Position numbers and translations under genes: made by a program
Assembly (NCBI GenBank): GCA_964350435.1
Contig: CAYGJS010000002.1
Location: forward strand, 1 to 64,000
DNA from: TMED27 sp964350435
GTDB lineage: Bacteria > Pseudomonadota > Alphaproteobacteria > Micavibrionales > Micavibrionaceae
Reading direction: 5' to 3'
Length of the DNA stretch: 64,000 bases
The notes under the pieces: generated by a model
The model's database searches: none
Told to the model about the DNA's origin: nothing
Seen by the model: only the letters and a program-made list of their open reading frames with translations
Shown: piece by piece, positions 1 through 8,051 of the stretch
Layout: each line of letters starts with the position of its first letter
How positions within the stretch are numbered: position 1 is the first letter of the stretch

Positions 1-123
1 CCCCGACGCCCTCGCCGCCAGCGCAGCCCCCGCCTCATATATCACCGGCGCAGCCCCCGCCTGTTTCAAAACATATGCCAGCGCACACCCTGCCAACCCG
101 CCGCCGATAATTGCTATCCTCAT
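1..123 (-). CDS. FAD-dependent oxidoreductase, MnmC2-like domain (N-terminal part only)
   Basis: The minus strand opens with an ATG at 123 and runs off the window edge, so only about 41 residues are visible. They begin MRIAIIGGGLAGCALAY, a Rossmann dinucleotide-binding loop (GxGxxG), followed by an acidic strand end (VIYEAG) and an ASG motif. This order fits the FAD-binding start of the oxidase half of MnmC, which removes the carboxymethyl group from cmnm5U at the wobble base of certain tRNAs. The methyltransferase half lies 85 bp upstream on the same strand, which supports the call. Another FAD amine oxidase cannot be excluded from so short a fragment. Confidence 0.7.
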   Translation of the reverse strand, partial: MRIAIIGGGLAGCALAYVLKQAGAAPVIYEAGAALAARASG

Positions 124-177
124 ACTTCCCAACACTGCCTTCCCCGTAAAAACGGGAACCTTATAAATTGCAAAAGA

Positions 178-203
178 GATTCCTGCTTACGCAGGAAAGA
201 CAA
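178..203. repeat. short intergenic hairpin repeat
   Basis: The perfect inverted repeat TTCCTGC-TTAC-GCAGGAA lies between the two mnmC-related genes and ends in AAGAC. A related hairpin of the same design (CCGGC-TTTC-GCCGG followed by AATGAC) occurs at 37081-37107. Both resemble the dispersed extragenic hairpins common in proteobacteria. It could act as an intercistronic stem or weak terminator, but it has no clean T run. Confidence 0.55.
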
Positions 204-208
204 GAACT

Positions 209-868
209 TCATGGCATACGCCCCACAACCATCTCGCGCTTGCGTCCGTAGCCTGCGACCTTTTTGATTTCAAACCCTGCGGCTTGCAATCCTCTGCGCA
301 CAAATCCCGCCGAGGTAAATGTGGCCAAAGTGCTGCCCGAATGCGAAAGCCGCGCCATATTTGAAAATACAGTGTCGCTCCACATCTCAGGATTGCTTGA
401 AGGCTTAAACCCATCCAAAAACCAAGCATCCACATTCGCGTCTAATTTCGGCATCTCGGTATTCACATCGCCGATAATCAGCGTCAGCTTCACCCGATTA
501 ATCATCGCAAACACGCCGCCTGCCATGTCATACATCGCCGCCAGCTTTTCGCGATAATTCTCCAGCTCCGCCCAATGCGAAAGCACCTCATCAATTTGAT
601 CCGCGCTTAAAGGATATTTTTCAAACGAGATATAGTGAAGGGACTGCCCCTCTCGCGCCGCGTCCTCAAACAGTTTCCACACCGCCAGAAAATTCAACCC
701 CGTCCCAAAACCCGTTTCGCAAATCGTAAACTCTGACCGCCCCGCCCCCAAATCACTAAAAGCATCCGGCAAACCGTTTCCATCCAAAAACACGTGAACG
801 CTCTCCGCCAAACCGTTTTCTGCAGAAAAATAAACATCATCAAACTCTTTAGACCTTGGCGCGTCCAC
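209..868 (-). CDS. mnmD: tRNA (5-methylaminomethyl-2-thiouridine) methyltransferase, stand-alone MnmC1/MnmD
   Basis: The 219-residue SAM-dependent methyltransferase converts nm5(s2)U to mnm5(s2)U at the tRNA wobble position. The family signature is present: ETGFGTGLNFLA near residue 51 (SAM loop), DAWFLDGFKPSSNPEMW near residue 145, and TFTSAGFVRRGL followed by GYGRKREM at the C terminus. In many proteobacteria this domain is fused to the FAD oxidase domain; here it stops at 209 and the oxidase starts as a new gene at 123. The start appears to be GTG at 866-868. The oppositely oriented peptidase gene begins about 50 bp away, so the two probably share a divergent promoter region. Confidence 0.88.
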   Translation of the reverse strand: MDAPRSKEFDDVYFSAENGLAESVHVFLDGNGLPDAFSDLGAGRSEFTICETGFGTGLNFLAVWKLFEDAAREGQSLHYISFEKYPLSADQIDEVLSHWAELENYREKLAAMYDMAGGVFAMINRVKLTLIIGDVNTEMPKLDANVDAWFLDGFKPSSNPEMWSDTVFSNMARLSHSGSTLATFTSAGFVRRGLQAAGFEIKKVAGYGRKREMVVGRMP

Positions 869-918
869 TTCTATACCCCATATTATTGATGTTAGAACTA
901 AAACAGAAAAGAAGAAGT

Positions 919-2967
919 ATGACCAGCAACCCGTTACTCGAAATTTCCACCCTCCCCAATCACGCGCCGCGTTTCGAGGACATCAAAACGGAGCATTATT
1001 TCCCCGCCGTGGAAGCCGCAATAGCCGAAGCCCGCGCCGCATATGAAAAAATAAAATCAGACTCTCGCGCTCCGAGCTTCGAAAATGTTGTGCTGGCGAT
1101 GGAAACTGCAGGAGAAACCCTCGGAACGGTTACCGGCATTTTCTACAATCAGCTCTCGGCTATGGGCGGCGATGACCTGCAGGGCCTCGTCGAAAAAATC
1201 GGCCCCGTATGTTCGAACTTCTCCAGCGACATTATTTTGGATGAAGATTTATTTGCCCGCCTGAAAACCGTGCATGACCAAATCGACAACCTCTACCTCA
1301 CCATAGAGCAGCGCACATTGCTGGAAGATAATTACAAAGATTTTGTCCGCGGCGGCGCGCTGCTGGGCAAAGACAAAAAGAAACGCCTGCGGGAAATCAG
1401 CGAGGCCCTCTCCACACTCGGCCCGAATTTCATGAACAACGCCCAAAAATCAGCCGAGGCCTTCGAGATGTGGATCGAAGACGAAGCCGACCTTTCCGGC
1501 CTTCCCGAAAGCGCACTCGCGGCGTCCAAACAGGCCGCAGCAGACAAAGGCAAAGAGGATAAATGGCTCTTTACTCTTGATTACCCCAGCTACATCCCCT
1601 TCGTACAATATGCCGACAGCCGCGAGCTTCGCGAAAAAATGTGGCGCGCCTTTGGCAATCGCGGCTATGGCGATGAATTTGATAACTGCGAAAATATCCT
1701 GAAAATTATTGCGTTGAAAAATGAACGTGCAAAGCTTCTCGGATACGGCAACCACGCCGAATATGTGCTGGAACGCCGCATGGCGCAAAAGCCTGAAAAT
1801 GTATTCGCTTTTCTTGATAAACTGAAAGCCGCCTACAAACCCGCCGCCCTTAAAGATCTCAAAGCCTTGCAAAAATTCGCAAAAGAGCAGCATGGTGTCG
1901 ATGAACTCAAACCCTGGGACGTGGGCTATTATTCCGAAAAACTGAAACAAAAACTCTTCGAGTTTTCATCCGAAGATTTACGCCCCTATTTTCCGCTTAA
2001 CAATGTTCTGAAGGGGTGTTTCGACCATTTCTCGAAACTGTTCAACCTTGAGTTCAAACCTGCAAAAGGCTACCAAATCTGGCATAAAGACGTTCAGGTT
2101 TTCGAAGTCTTCGAAGCAGATGGCGGCGATTTCATCGGTACATTATTCGCCGATTTCTTCCCGCGTACAGGCAAAAAATCAGGCGCATGGATGACCGCCT
2201 ATCGCGGTCAAGGGCTTTATAACGGTAAGGTGCAGCGCCCCGTGATTGCGATTGTCTGCAATTTCACGAAACCCACCAATGACCGCCCGTCTTTGATTAC
2301 TCACGGCGAAGTTACAACATTATTCCATGAAATGGGGCATGCCATTCATGGCCTGCTCTCCAAGGTCACCTATCGCTCTTTATCTGGAACCTCGGTGCTC
2401 TGGGATTTCGTAGAGCTACCCTCACAGGTTCAGGAAAACTGGTGCTACGAAAAGGAAACGCTCGATATGTTCGCAAGCCATTACGAAACCGGCGCAAAAA
2501 TTCCGCCGAAGTTGATTGATAAACTCCGCAGCGCCATGAATTTTATGACGGGCTGGGGCGGGCTGCGTCAGGTTGGCCTCGCCACCGCTGACATGAAATG
2601 GCACACAACGGATCCTTCGATGATCACAGATGTTGCAACCTTTGAAGACGAAGTCACCAAGGATACATCCTTGTTCCCCAGACTGGCGGGGCCATTCGCC
2701 ACCAGCTTCAACCACATTTTCGCAGGCGGCTATTCTGCCGGATATTATTCATACAAATGGGCCGAAGTTCTGGACGCCGATACGTTTGAGCTGTTCTTGG
2801 AAAAAGGGCTTTATGACCGCGCCGCCGCCGATGCCTATAAGCATGAAATCCTCGAAAAAGGCGGTACCCAGGCACCAAGCATCCTATACCGCAATTTCCG
2901 TGGCCGCGACGCCGACCCCGACGCCCTGCTGCGCCGTGAAAAACTGCTGGACGGTAAAGCGGCATAG
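919..2967 (+). CDS. M3 family zinc metallopeptidase (oligopeptidase A / peptidyl-dipeptidase type)
   Basis: This 682-residue protein is of normal length for oligopeptidase A and Dcp. The zinc motif HEMGH lies at residues 470-474 inside TTLFHEMGHAIHG, and the downstream helix with FVELPSQVQENW supplies the third ligand region. The N terminus (NPLLEI..LPNHAPRFEDIKTEHYFPAVEAAI) is typical of the Dcp/PrlC group. The ATG at 919 was chosen because a purine-rich GAAGAAG lies just before it; a longer reading frame from 856 would overlap the start of mnmD. No signal peptide is seen, so the enzyme is probably cytoplasmic and degrades short peptides. PrlC and Dcp cannot be separated by eye. Confidence 0.93.
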   Translation: MTSNPLLEISTLPNHAPRFEDIKTEHYFPAVEAAIAEARAAYEKIKSDSRAPSFENVVLAMETAGETLGTVTGIFYNQLSAMGGDDLQGLVEKIGPVCSNFSSDIILDEDLFARLKTVHDQIDNLYLTIEQRTLLEDNYKDFVRGGALLGKDKKKRLREISEALSTLGPNFMNNAQKSAEAFEMWIEDEADLSGLPESALAASKQAAADKGKEDKWLFTLDYPSYIPFVQYADSRELREKMWRAFGNRGYGDEFDNCENILKIIALKNERAKLLGYGNHAEYVLERRMAQKPENVFAFLDKLKAAYKPAALKDLKALQKFAKEQHGVDELKPWDVGYYSEKLKQKLFEFSSEDLRPYFPLNNVLKGCFDHFSKLFNLEFKPAKGYQIWHKDVQVFEVFEADGGDFIGTLFADFFPRTGKKSGAWMTAYRGQGLYNGKVQRPVIAIVCNFTKPTNDRPSLITHGEVTTLFHEMGHAIHGLLSKVTYRSLSGTSVLWDFVELPSQVQENWCYEKETLDMFASHYETGAKIPPKLIDKLRSAMNFMTGWGGLRQVGLATADMKWHTTDPSMITDVATFEDEVTKDTSLFPRLAGPFATSFNHIFAGGYSAGYYSYKWAEVLDADTFELFLEKGLYDRAAADAYKHEILEKGGTQAPSILYRNFRGRDADPDALLRREKLLDGKAA

Positions 2968-2975
2968 AGAAAGCC

Positions 2976-3045
2976 GTCATTGCGAGCATAAGCGAAGCAA
3001 TCCATAAGATTGCCGCGTCAGGCCGTTGGCCTTCCTCGCAATGAC
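2976..3045. repeat. dispersed repeat with GTCATTGCGAG ends, copy 1
   Basis: A 70-bp unit begins GTCATTGCGAG and ends CTCGCAATGAC, an 11-bp terminal inverted repeat, with GCATAAGCGAAGCAATCC near the left end. A second copy lies at 3857-3923. Both sit within 10 bp of a stop codon, so they may form transcript-end stems. Confidence 0.7.
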
Positions 3046-3064
3046 TAAGGAGAGCTTCGAATGA

Positions 3065-3144
3065 TTTTTTCTGCTGGCGAGGCACGAGCGACGACGCATA
3101 GTCAACCTATGCGAGGATGCGAGTAACAACGCCAGCAGGAAAAA
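3065..3144. repeat. 80-bp nested inverted-repeat element
   Basis: The outer arms are 15 bp (3065-3079 and 3130-3144, TTTTTTCTGCTGGCG against its complement with one mismatch). An inner stem CGCATAG-TCAAC-CTATGCG lies at 3095-3113. The T-rich outer arm and the symmetry resemble a small palindromic element or an RNA hairpin. No coding capacity is evident. Confidence 0.6.
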
Positions 3145-3480
3145 GCAAAAGAAGAAAAAAGAAGCCAGAGGGCACGAGGCTCTCTGACTTCAGACGTGTG
3201 TGGGGTGTTCCAAGCAGTCACGCGAAACAGGAGGAACAGCTCTGCTTCTCGATTTCTGCGCGGCGAGGAGGACAAGCAAGCTTGTATTCACCGCATATGT
3301 GCAGAAATTCTTTGAATGCATTTATTTAATACTTTAATGCATTTTTTATTACAAATAAGCTTGTAAGGGGTTTTTATGAATATGTCAAACAATTTCTGAA
3401 AAATATTCTCATGGCGCTCTCAAAGGCTTTGTTTTAATATAATATTGTCTACAAAACACCCTGCATGAATGAGGAAAACC
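3145..3480. other. gene-free stretch, GC-rich part then AT-rich promoter-like part
   Basis: No convincing gene is seen. The first half (3145-3290) is purine-rich with short self-complementary segments (for example CAGAG/CTCTG around 3170-3190) and could be a structured RNA, but it matches no family I recognise. The second half (3290-3475) is AT-rich and holds a TATAAT at 3438-3443, a plausible -10 box for the hypothetical gene at 3481; no good -35 is visible. Confidence 0.35.
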
Positions 3481-3852
3481 ATGACACATCCGCTAGATGG
3501 TACATATCTCGTCACCACAACCACAAGCTATAAAGGCCCGCTGGAAAAATCCAGCGACGGCCAAACCGACATTATTGGCGGCCAAACCCATCGCCGCGAC
3601 GCCGCAAACTGCAAATGGACCAGCACGTTTGAAATCATCAGCGACACCGCCGTTAAAATGACATCTGTTGCCGACCCGTCCGAAGCGGATATCGATTTTT
3701 CCCTGACCACCCCCAGCGGGGTGCCGACCCGCGAGCCTGTGACATATGAAACCACATTAAAATTCGCGCAAAAAGGCGACCGCATTCAAATGTCTGGCCA
3801 AATAGAATACGGCAATGATGTCGTTTTCCTCACGATGCGGAAAATCACGTAA
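3481..3852 (+). CDS. hypothetical protein, 123 aa
   Basis: The family is not recognised. The protein is small, rich in Thr and Ser, and reads as alternating beta-strand segments (GTYLVTTTTSYKGPL, CKWTSTFEIIS, ETTLKFAQKGDRIQMSGQIEY, DVVFLTMRKIT), which suggests a small lipocalin-like or beta-sandwich protein. There is no signal peptide or membrane segment. The start at 3481 is preceded by TGAGGA five to ten bases upstream. The gene stands alone: a repeat follows its stop codon and the next gene points the other way. Confidence 0.65.
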   Translation: MTHPLDGTYLVTTTTSYKGPLEKSSDGQTDIIGGQTHRRDAANCKWTSTFEIISDTAVKMTSVADPSEADIDFSLTTPSGVPTREPVTYETTLKFAQKGDRIQMSGQIEYGNDVVFLTMRKIT

Positions 3853-3856
3853 GCAC

Positions 3857-3923
3857 GTCATAGCGAGGAGCATAAGCGACGACGCTATCCAAATAAGATT
3901 GCTTCGCTCACGCTCGCAATGAC
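3857..3923. repeat. dispersed repeat with GTCAT..GCGAG ends, copy 2
   Basis: The unit starts GTCATAGCGAGGAGCATAAG and ends GCTCGCAATGAC, matching the copy at 2976-3045 at both ends. It fills the gap between two convergent genes (stops at 3852 and 3925) and may serve as a bidirectional transcript-end stem. Confidence 0.68.
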
Positions 3924-3924
3924 G

Positions 3925-4830
3925 CTAAAATAATTCTGCCAACATACATCTGGCCGACCCACCGCCATATTTTTCCAATGTCGGCAGGGGCGAAGACACA
4001 ATCCCGTCAAAATGCTGACCTACTTTTTCAAGCTGATCGGGGCGCAAAGCCGAGAGAGCCCCTTCGGAAATCGCCAGCAATTTTTGCCCTCTGCGGTTAA
4101 CAACCTCAAGTGCATTGCCGCAAAACGCGCGAAGCTGGGCTTCGTCAAATTCAATAACCTCATGCGTGGATTTTAATTCCTCCAAAATGCGTGCGCGGTC
4201 TTCTTCCACAATCGCATCCACACAAAGCCCCGCAAGGCTCGTGCCGATCCACATCAAACAATCGGTATGATAAACGGGAATGCCCTTATGGCTCGCGCTG
4301 TTGAAGGTGAAGATATCATACCCCATAAACGCCGCCCACTCCCGCGCCAGCGCCTCATCGGTGCGCGGCGAAAGCGCAGAATAGCAACGTTTATTCACGT
4401 GATCGGACACTATGCTGGCGGTGCTTTCCAAAGCGCGTCCCTCCGACTCGTAATGCGTCCAGTCATGATGATTGGGGTAAAGCTTTTGCAGCAAATCCAC
4501 GAGCATGGGCGTGCGCTCATCCTGCCGGCTTTTGTTCAGCATCGGACATAGAATAAATTCACGGCTCGGCGGCGCAAAAAACCAGTTCGGAAACACCATA
4601 TCAGGAGAATTCTGCCGCCCCTTGGCACAGGTGACAATCACGCCCCAATGCACAAGCTCATCCCGAAACGCGCGAAACTCCGCAATCGCCTTGGCTGTAA
4701 CATCTGTAATCGGATCCTGATGCGCAACCTGATACGCATTCGTAGCCATAGTTTCCGGATTCGCATAAAACTGCCCTGGTTCGATCATAAATACATGGGA
4801 AGTGGATTGTGGAGTGGAAGATTTTGTCAT
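3925..4830 (-). CDS. ctlX: arginine deiminase-related amidinotransferase-fold protein (CtlX-like)
   Basis: This 301-residue guanidino-group modifying enzyme belongs to the pentein fold (arginine deiminase, dimethylargininase, amidinotransferase). The start VFMIEPGQFYANPETMATNAYQ matches CtlX/COG4874 proteins. The C-terminal GGGSARCMLAELF carries the nucleophilic Cys at 295, and HTDCLMWIG near residue 193 holds the catalytic His. CtlX is linked to citrulline use in other bacteria, but no arginine or citrulline genes lie nearby, so the substrate is inferred only. A small unknown gene lies 47 bp upstream on the same strand. Confidence 0.82.
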   Translation of the reverse strand: MTKSSTPQSTSHVFMIEPGQFYANPETMATNAYQVAHQDPITDVTAKAIAEFRAFRDELVHWGVIVTCAKGRQNSPDMVFPNWFFAPPSREFILCPMLNKSRQDERTPMLVDLLQKLYPNHHDWTHYESEGRALESTASIVSDHVNKRCYSALSPRTDEALAREWAAFMGYDIFTFNSASHKGIPVYHTDCLMWIGTSLAGLCVDAIVEEDRARILEELKSTHEVIEFDEAQLRAFCGNALEVVNRRGQKLLAISEGALSALRPDQLEKVGQHFDGIVSSPLPTLEKYGGGSARCMLAELF

Positions 4831-4877
4831 GAGTTTAGAATCTCACGAATGCGAAAAACTTCCAAGAGAGAAAAAAC

Positions 4878-5189
4878 TTAAGCCAGAACCATCGGCAAAG
4901 ATTGACCGAGCTTGCTTTCAATCAAGGCAATCGCCCGCGCAGTCATTGGTGCCTGATAACCAGCCTTTTTCAGATTGAGTTCCCGTTTGGCCAGAAACGA
5001 AGCCCCGATCACAAAACTTTTTTGCTTTTCAAGCCGCGCTTTTTCTTCACCGAGAACAAACACTGCCCGAAAACCAAGCGGATCTAATTGAGAATCACAG
5101 GGCTCAATGGAAACATCAAGAATACCCTCTTCCCAGTTTGCGGGGGAAGCTCGTAGTTTCGAAGGAGAGCGGGTGCTTACAAAGCTCAT
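4878..5189 (-). CDS. hypothetical protein, 103 aa
   Basis: The family is not recognised. The protein reads MSFVSTRSPSKLRASPANWEEG, then a hydrophobic stretch (FRAVFVLGEEKARLEKQKSFVIGASFLA), and ends in an amphipathic helix. The C-terminal half (KAGYQAPMTARAIALIESKLG) suggests a small helical cytoplasmic protein. It lies 47 bp upstream of the ctlX-like gene on the same strand, so co-transcription is likely. The ATG at 5189 has only a weak purine stretch upstream, so the start is uncertain. Confidence 0.55.
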   Translation of the reverse strand: MSFVSTRSPSKLRASPANWEEGILDVSIEPCDSQLDPLGFRAVFVLGEEKARLEKQKSFVIGASFLAKRELNLKKAGYQAPMTARAIALIESKLGQSLPMVLA

Positions 5190-5320
5190 CTCTAAATCTT
5201 CCGTAAGAAATTATTCTGACCCTCTAACTTATCCACAGACAGGAAAACACGTCAAGAAAAAAGGGGCAAATTATTAAAAATAACACATCCTAATATATTG
5301 AAATTACTTAATTATACCTC

Positions 5321-5920
5321 TTAAGACATATTTTTATGATAATCATCTTCCAGTCCACGCACAGACTCAAAATCACTCGCCCGTTTAAGAACCATTCTGA
5401 CGGCTCGGCCCGTGTGGGGAAAAAAATGAAGACGACGAATAAACATCCCGCCAATATCTTCATTCATGACAGCCAGCCCCTTTCGGGCAATATATTCACG
5501 AACAAACACCGCATTCTTCATCCCCGAATCGGGTGTTTCATTTGAAAAATCCGCCCCGCCGACAAGCCTAACTAAAATCCGGTTCTGACCAACCGCACCC
5601 CGTTCTTTAATCTGTTCAATCGCATCATCCAAAGGAAAAAACGCCTGCGCCAACATTCCATCATCCGCATCCTTAAAATACGGAAAAATATCCAGAACCC
5701 CGCGCGGCAAACATACATAACAAATCCCGCCTGTTTTTAAATCTTGGTCGTAAAAAGAAACAACGATCCCCGCACCAATCGTCGCCACCAACATCTCTCC
5801 CTCAACCCCAGAAAACTGGCACTGCCCCGGCTTCACCGTTTTTGGCACAGCCTCAAACAAAGCATTAAAATACGCCTCAATATCGGCGTTTTTCCGCCTC
5901 TCCTTCTCAAACTCACTCAT
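5321..5920 (-). CDS. CheD-family protein without the catalytic triad
   Basis: The 199-residue protein aligns with chemoreceptor glutamine deamidase CheD: the central YDQDLKTGG, the RLVGGADF strand, NAVFVREYIARKGLAVMNEDIGG and RRLHFFPHTGRAVRMVLKR are all family hallmarks. CheD normally uses Thr, Cys and His in a TLG..GSC..NH arrangement. Here the corresponding positions read Val45, Gly51 and Tyr68 (TIGAGIVV, GGICYVCLP), so deamidase activity is not expected. An N-terminal extension of about 30 residues is present. No other chemotaxis gene lies in the window. It may bind a CheC- or receptor-like partner only. It sits 36 bp downstream of fcl on the same strand. Confidence 0.8.
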   Translation of the reverse strand: MSEFEKERRKNADIEAYFNALFEAVPKTVKPGQCQFSGVEGEMLVATIGAGIVVSFYDQDLKTGGICYVCLPRGVLDIFPYFKDADDGMLAQAFFPLDDAIEQIKERGAVGQNRILVRLVGGADFSNETPDSGMKNAVFVREYIARKGLAVMNEDIGGMFIRRLHFFPHTGRAVRMVLKRASDFESVRGLEDDYHKNMS

Positions 5921-5956
5921 GATTTAAAACTGCCGAAAAAATTAAACAAAACAAAA

Positions 5957-6928
5957 CTACGCGCTCAACTGACCAAGCCTACCCTGATTTTGCTCCAGAT
6001 ACCATGCATAACTCCGCGCCAATCCGTCCTCCAAAGACGTGGATGGTCGCCAGCCTTGATTGTGAATGCGCGATGAATCCATCAACTTTCGCATCGTTCC
6101 GTCTGGTTTAGACGGATCAAAGCGCAAATCCCCCGCAAAACCCACCACATCGCAAATAACCTTCGCCAACTCAGCAATCGAAACCTCAATGCCCGAGCCA
6201 ATATTAAACGGCCGCCCATCACTGTAAGTCTTAAGCCCAAACACGCACGCATCGGCCAGATCATCAACATACAAAAATTCCCGAAGCGGGGTGCCCGATC
6301 CCCAAACCACAATCTCTTTTTGATAGGATATCTTCGCCGCATGCGCCTTCATCATCAGCGCCGGAATAACATGCGAAGCTGCTTCATCAAACCGGTCGCC
6401 AGCCCCAAAGAGATTGCAAGGCATAGCGGAAATATAATCACGGCCATATTGCGCCCGATAATACGCGCACATCTTCACCCCGGCAATTTTCGCAAGCGCG
6501 TAAGCCTCATTCGTTGGCTCAAGCGCGCCCGTGAGCAGCGCGTCTTCACCAATCGGCTGCGCCGCTTCTTTCGGATAAATACACGACGACCCAAGAAACA
6601 AAAGCTTCTCCGCCCCGCATTCATGCGCGGCGTGGATAAGATTGGCCTCAATCATAAGATTGTCATACAAAAAATCCGCAGGCGCAGTGCTGTTAGCCAA
6701 AATCCCACCGACCCTAGCCGCCGCGATGACAACCACATCAGGCCGCTCCGCCGCCATCCAGCGCTTCACATCCGCTTGCACCCGCAAATCCAGATCATTG
6801 GTAATAATTTGACAATCCTCGGAAGCCAAACGGCGGCAAAGCGCGGAACCCACCATCCCTCGATGCCCCGCCACATATATAGTTTTACCCGATAAATTAA
6901 ACGACGTTTTTAAGAAACCATCGACCAT
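5957..6928 (-). CDS. fcl: GDP-L-fucose synthase
   Basis: This 323-residue NADPH-dependent SDR performs epimerisation and reduction of GDP-4-keto-6-deoxymannose to GDP-L-fucose. It shows the cofactor loop VAGHRGMVGSALCRRL, the family motif AARVGGI, the catalytic Ser in LFLGSSCIYP, and Tyr/Lys in NEAYALAKIAG. The length is normal. The ATG at 6928 overlaps the end of gmd by 19 bp, so the two are translationally linked and catalyse consecutive steps. GDP-fucose would feed surface polysaccharide synthesis. Confidence 0.95.
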   Translation of the reverse strand: MVDGFLKTSFNLSGKTIYVAGHRGMVGSALCRRLASEDCQIITNDLDLRVQADVKRWMAAERPDVVVIAAARVGGILANSTAPADFLYDNLMIEANLIHAAHECGAEKLLFLGSSCIYPKEAAQPIGEDALLTGALEPTNEAYALAKIAGVKMCAYYRAQYGRDYISAMPCNLFGAGDRFDEAASHVIPALMMKAHAAKISYQKEIVVWGSGTPLREFLYVDDLADACVFGLKTYSDGRPFNIGSGIEVSIAELAKVICDVVGFAGDLRFDPSKPDGTMRKLMDSSRIHNQGWRPSTSLEDGLARSYAWYLEQNQGRLGQLSA

Positions 6929-7980
6929 GATTTTGGCTCTTCCCTGAGCATCGCCCGATCCGCATTCACCATCTGGCTCACCAATGCATCAAAGTCCATC
7001 TTCGGTGCCCATCCCAAAACCTTACGCGCCTTGGCCGCATCCCCCAAAAGATAATGAACCTCTGCCGGGCGGAATAACGCCTCATCAATCGCCACCACAA
7101 CCCGGCCCGATTTTGCGTCACGCCCAACCTCTTCCGCGCCGCGTCCCTGCCATTCAATCCGCACACCAATATGTGCAAATGCACGCTCCACAAATTCCCG
7201 CACGCTATGCGCCTGCCCCGTCGCCAGCACAAAATCATCGGCCTCAGGCCGTTGCAGCATCATCCACATCCCCTCAATATAATCTTCCGCCGCGCCCCAA
7301 TCGCGGATCGAATCCAAATTGCCGAGCATAAGAGCGTCCGTGCGCCCCGCTTCAATCTGCGCCACGGCGCGCGTAATTTTGCGCGTAACAAAATCCTCGC
7401 CGCGCAGCGGACTTTCGTGATTAAACAAAATCCCGTTACTCACATACATCCCATAAGCTTGCCGATAGGTGCGCGCCAGATGATAGGCCGCGAGCTTCGA
7501 AACCCCGTAAGGACTGCACGGCTCCATCTTGGTATCCTCATTTTGCGGCGCGGGCGCGGAGCCATACATCTCAGACGTCGAGGCTTGGTAGACGCGCGTA
7601 GCCGCCACTAAATTCAAATTCCGCACAGCCTCCAGCACATTAAGCGTGCCGCTCATATTGATATCAAAACTGGAGCCGGGCGTATCGAAACTCACCCCAA
7701 CCTGACTCATCCCCGCCAGATTATATATCTCATGCGGCTGTATCTCGCCGATCAAACGCGTGACATTATTCGCGTCCGTAATATCGCCTGTGTGAATTAT
7801 AAGATCAGAAACGCATCGAAGCGTATTAAGCCGCGTCGTCGCCTCGGTGACATCAGCAAAACTATCCCAGCGAATAAGACCATGCACTTCATAGCCGCGC
7901 CCAGCAAGAAAATCCGCCAAATACGCGCCGTCTTGTCCCGCAATCCCGGTGATCAATGCTGTCTTTGACGATATCCCCAC
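6910..7980 (-). CDS. gmd: GDP-mannose 4,6-dehydratase
   Basis: This extended SDR enzyme (356 aa from the chosen start) makes GDP-4-keto-6-deoxy-D-mannose. Motifs include TGIAGQDGAYLADFL (NADP loop), the STSEMYG segment with the active-site Ser/Thr and Glu, YGVSKLAAY (Tyr/Lys), and SPLRGEDFVTRKITRAV, which is diagnostic of Gmd. A GTG start at 7980 is preferred because AGGAGAAGGA lies about 10 bases upstream; the longer frame to 8010 would start with TTG inside that ribosome-binding site. The downstream fcl gene overlaps its end. Confidence 0.95.
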   Translation of the reverse strand: MGISSKTALITGIAGQDGAYLADFLAGRGYEVHGLIRWDSFADVTEATTRLNTLRCVSDLIIHTGDITDANNVTRLIGEIQPHEIYNLAGMSQVGVSFDTPGSSFDINMSGTLNVLEAVRNLNLVAATRVYQASTSEMYGSAPAPQNEDTKMEPCSPYGVSKLAAYHLARTYRQAYGMYVSNGILFNHESPLRGEDFVTRKITRAVAQIEAGRTDALMLGNLDSIRDWGAAEDYIEGMWMMLQRPEADDFVLATGQAHSVREFVERAFAHIGVRIEWQGRGAEEVGRDAKSGRVVVAIDEALFRPAEVHYLLGDAAKARKVLGWAPKMDFDALVSQMVNADRAMLREEPKSWSMVS

Positions 7981-8051
7981 GCGGGCAAAATCCTTCTCCT
8001 GTATGCACAACCATAATACGCATGCATGCGGAAAAATCTAGGGGCTTATTT

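Noticed and set aside
3117..3329. 70-residue frame in the repeat region
   Set aside because: It starts inside the nested inverted repeat, has no ribosome-binding site and an odd basic composition; it is more likely non-coding.
5229..5237. Perfect DnaA box TTATCCACA, possible replication origin
   Set aside because: It is a single box without a cluster of further boxes or dnaA, hemE or parAB genes nearby; only a weaker TTGTCCACA occurs at about 36354. One box is not enough for an origin.
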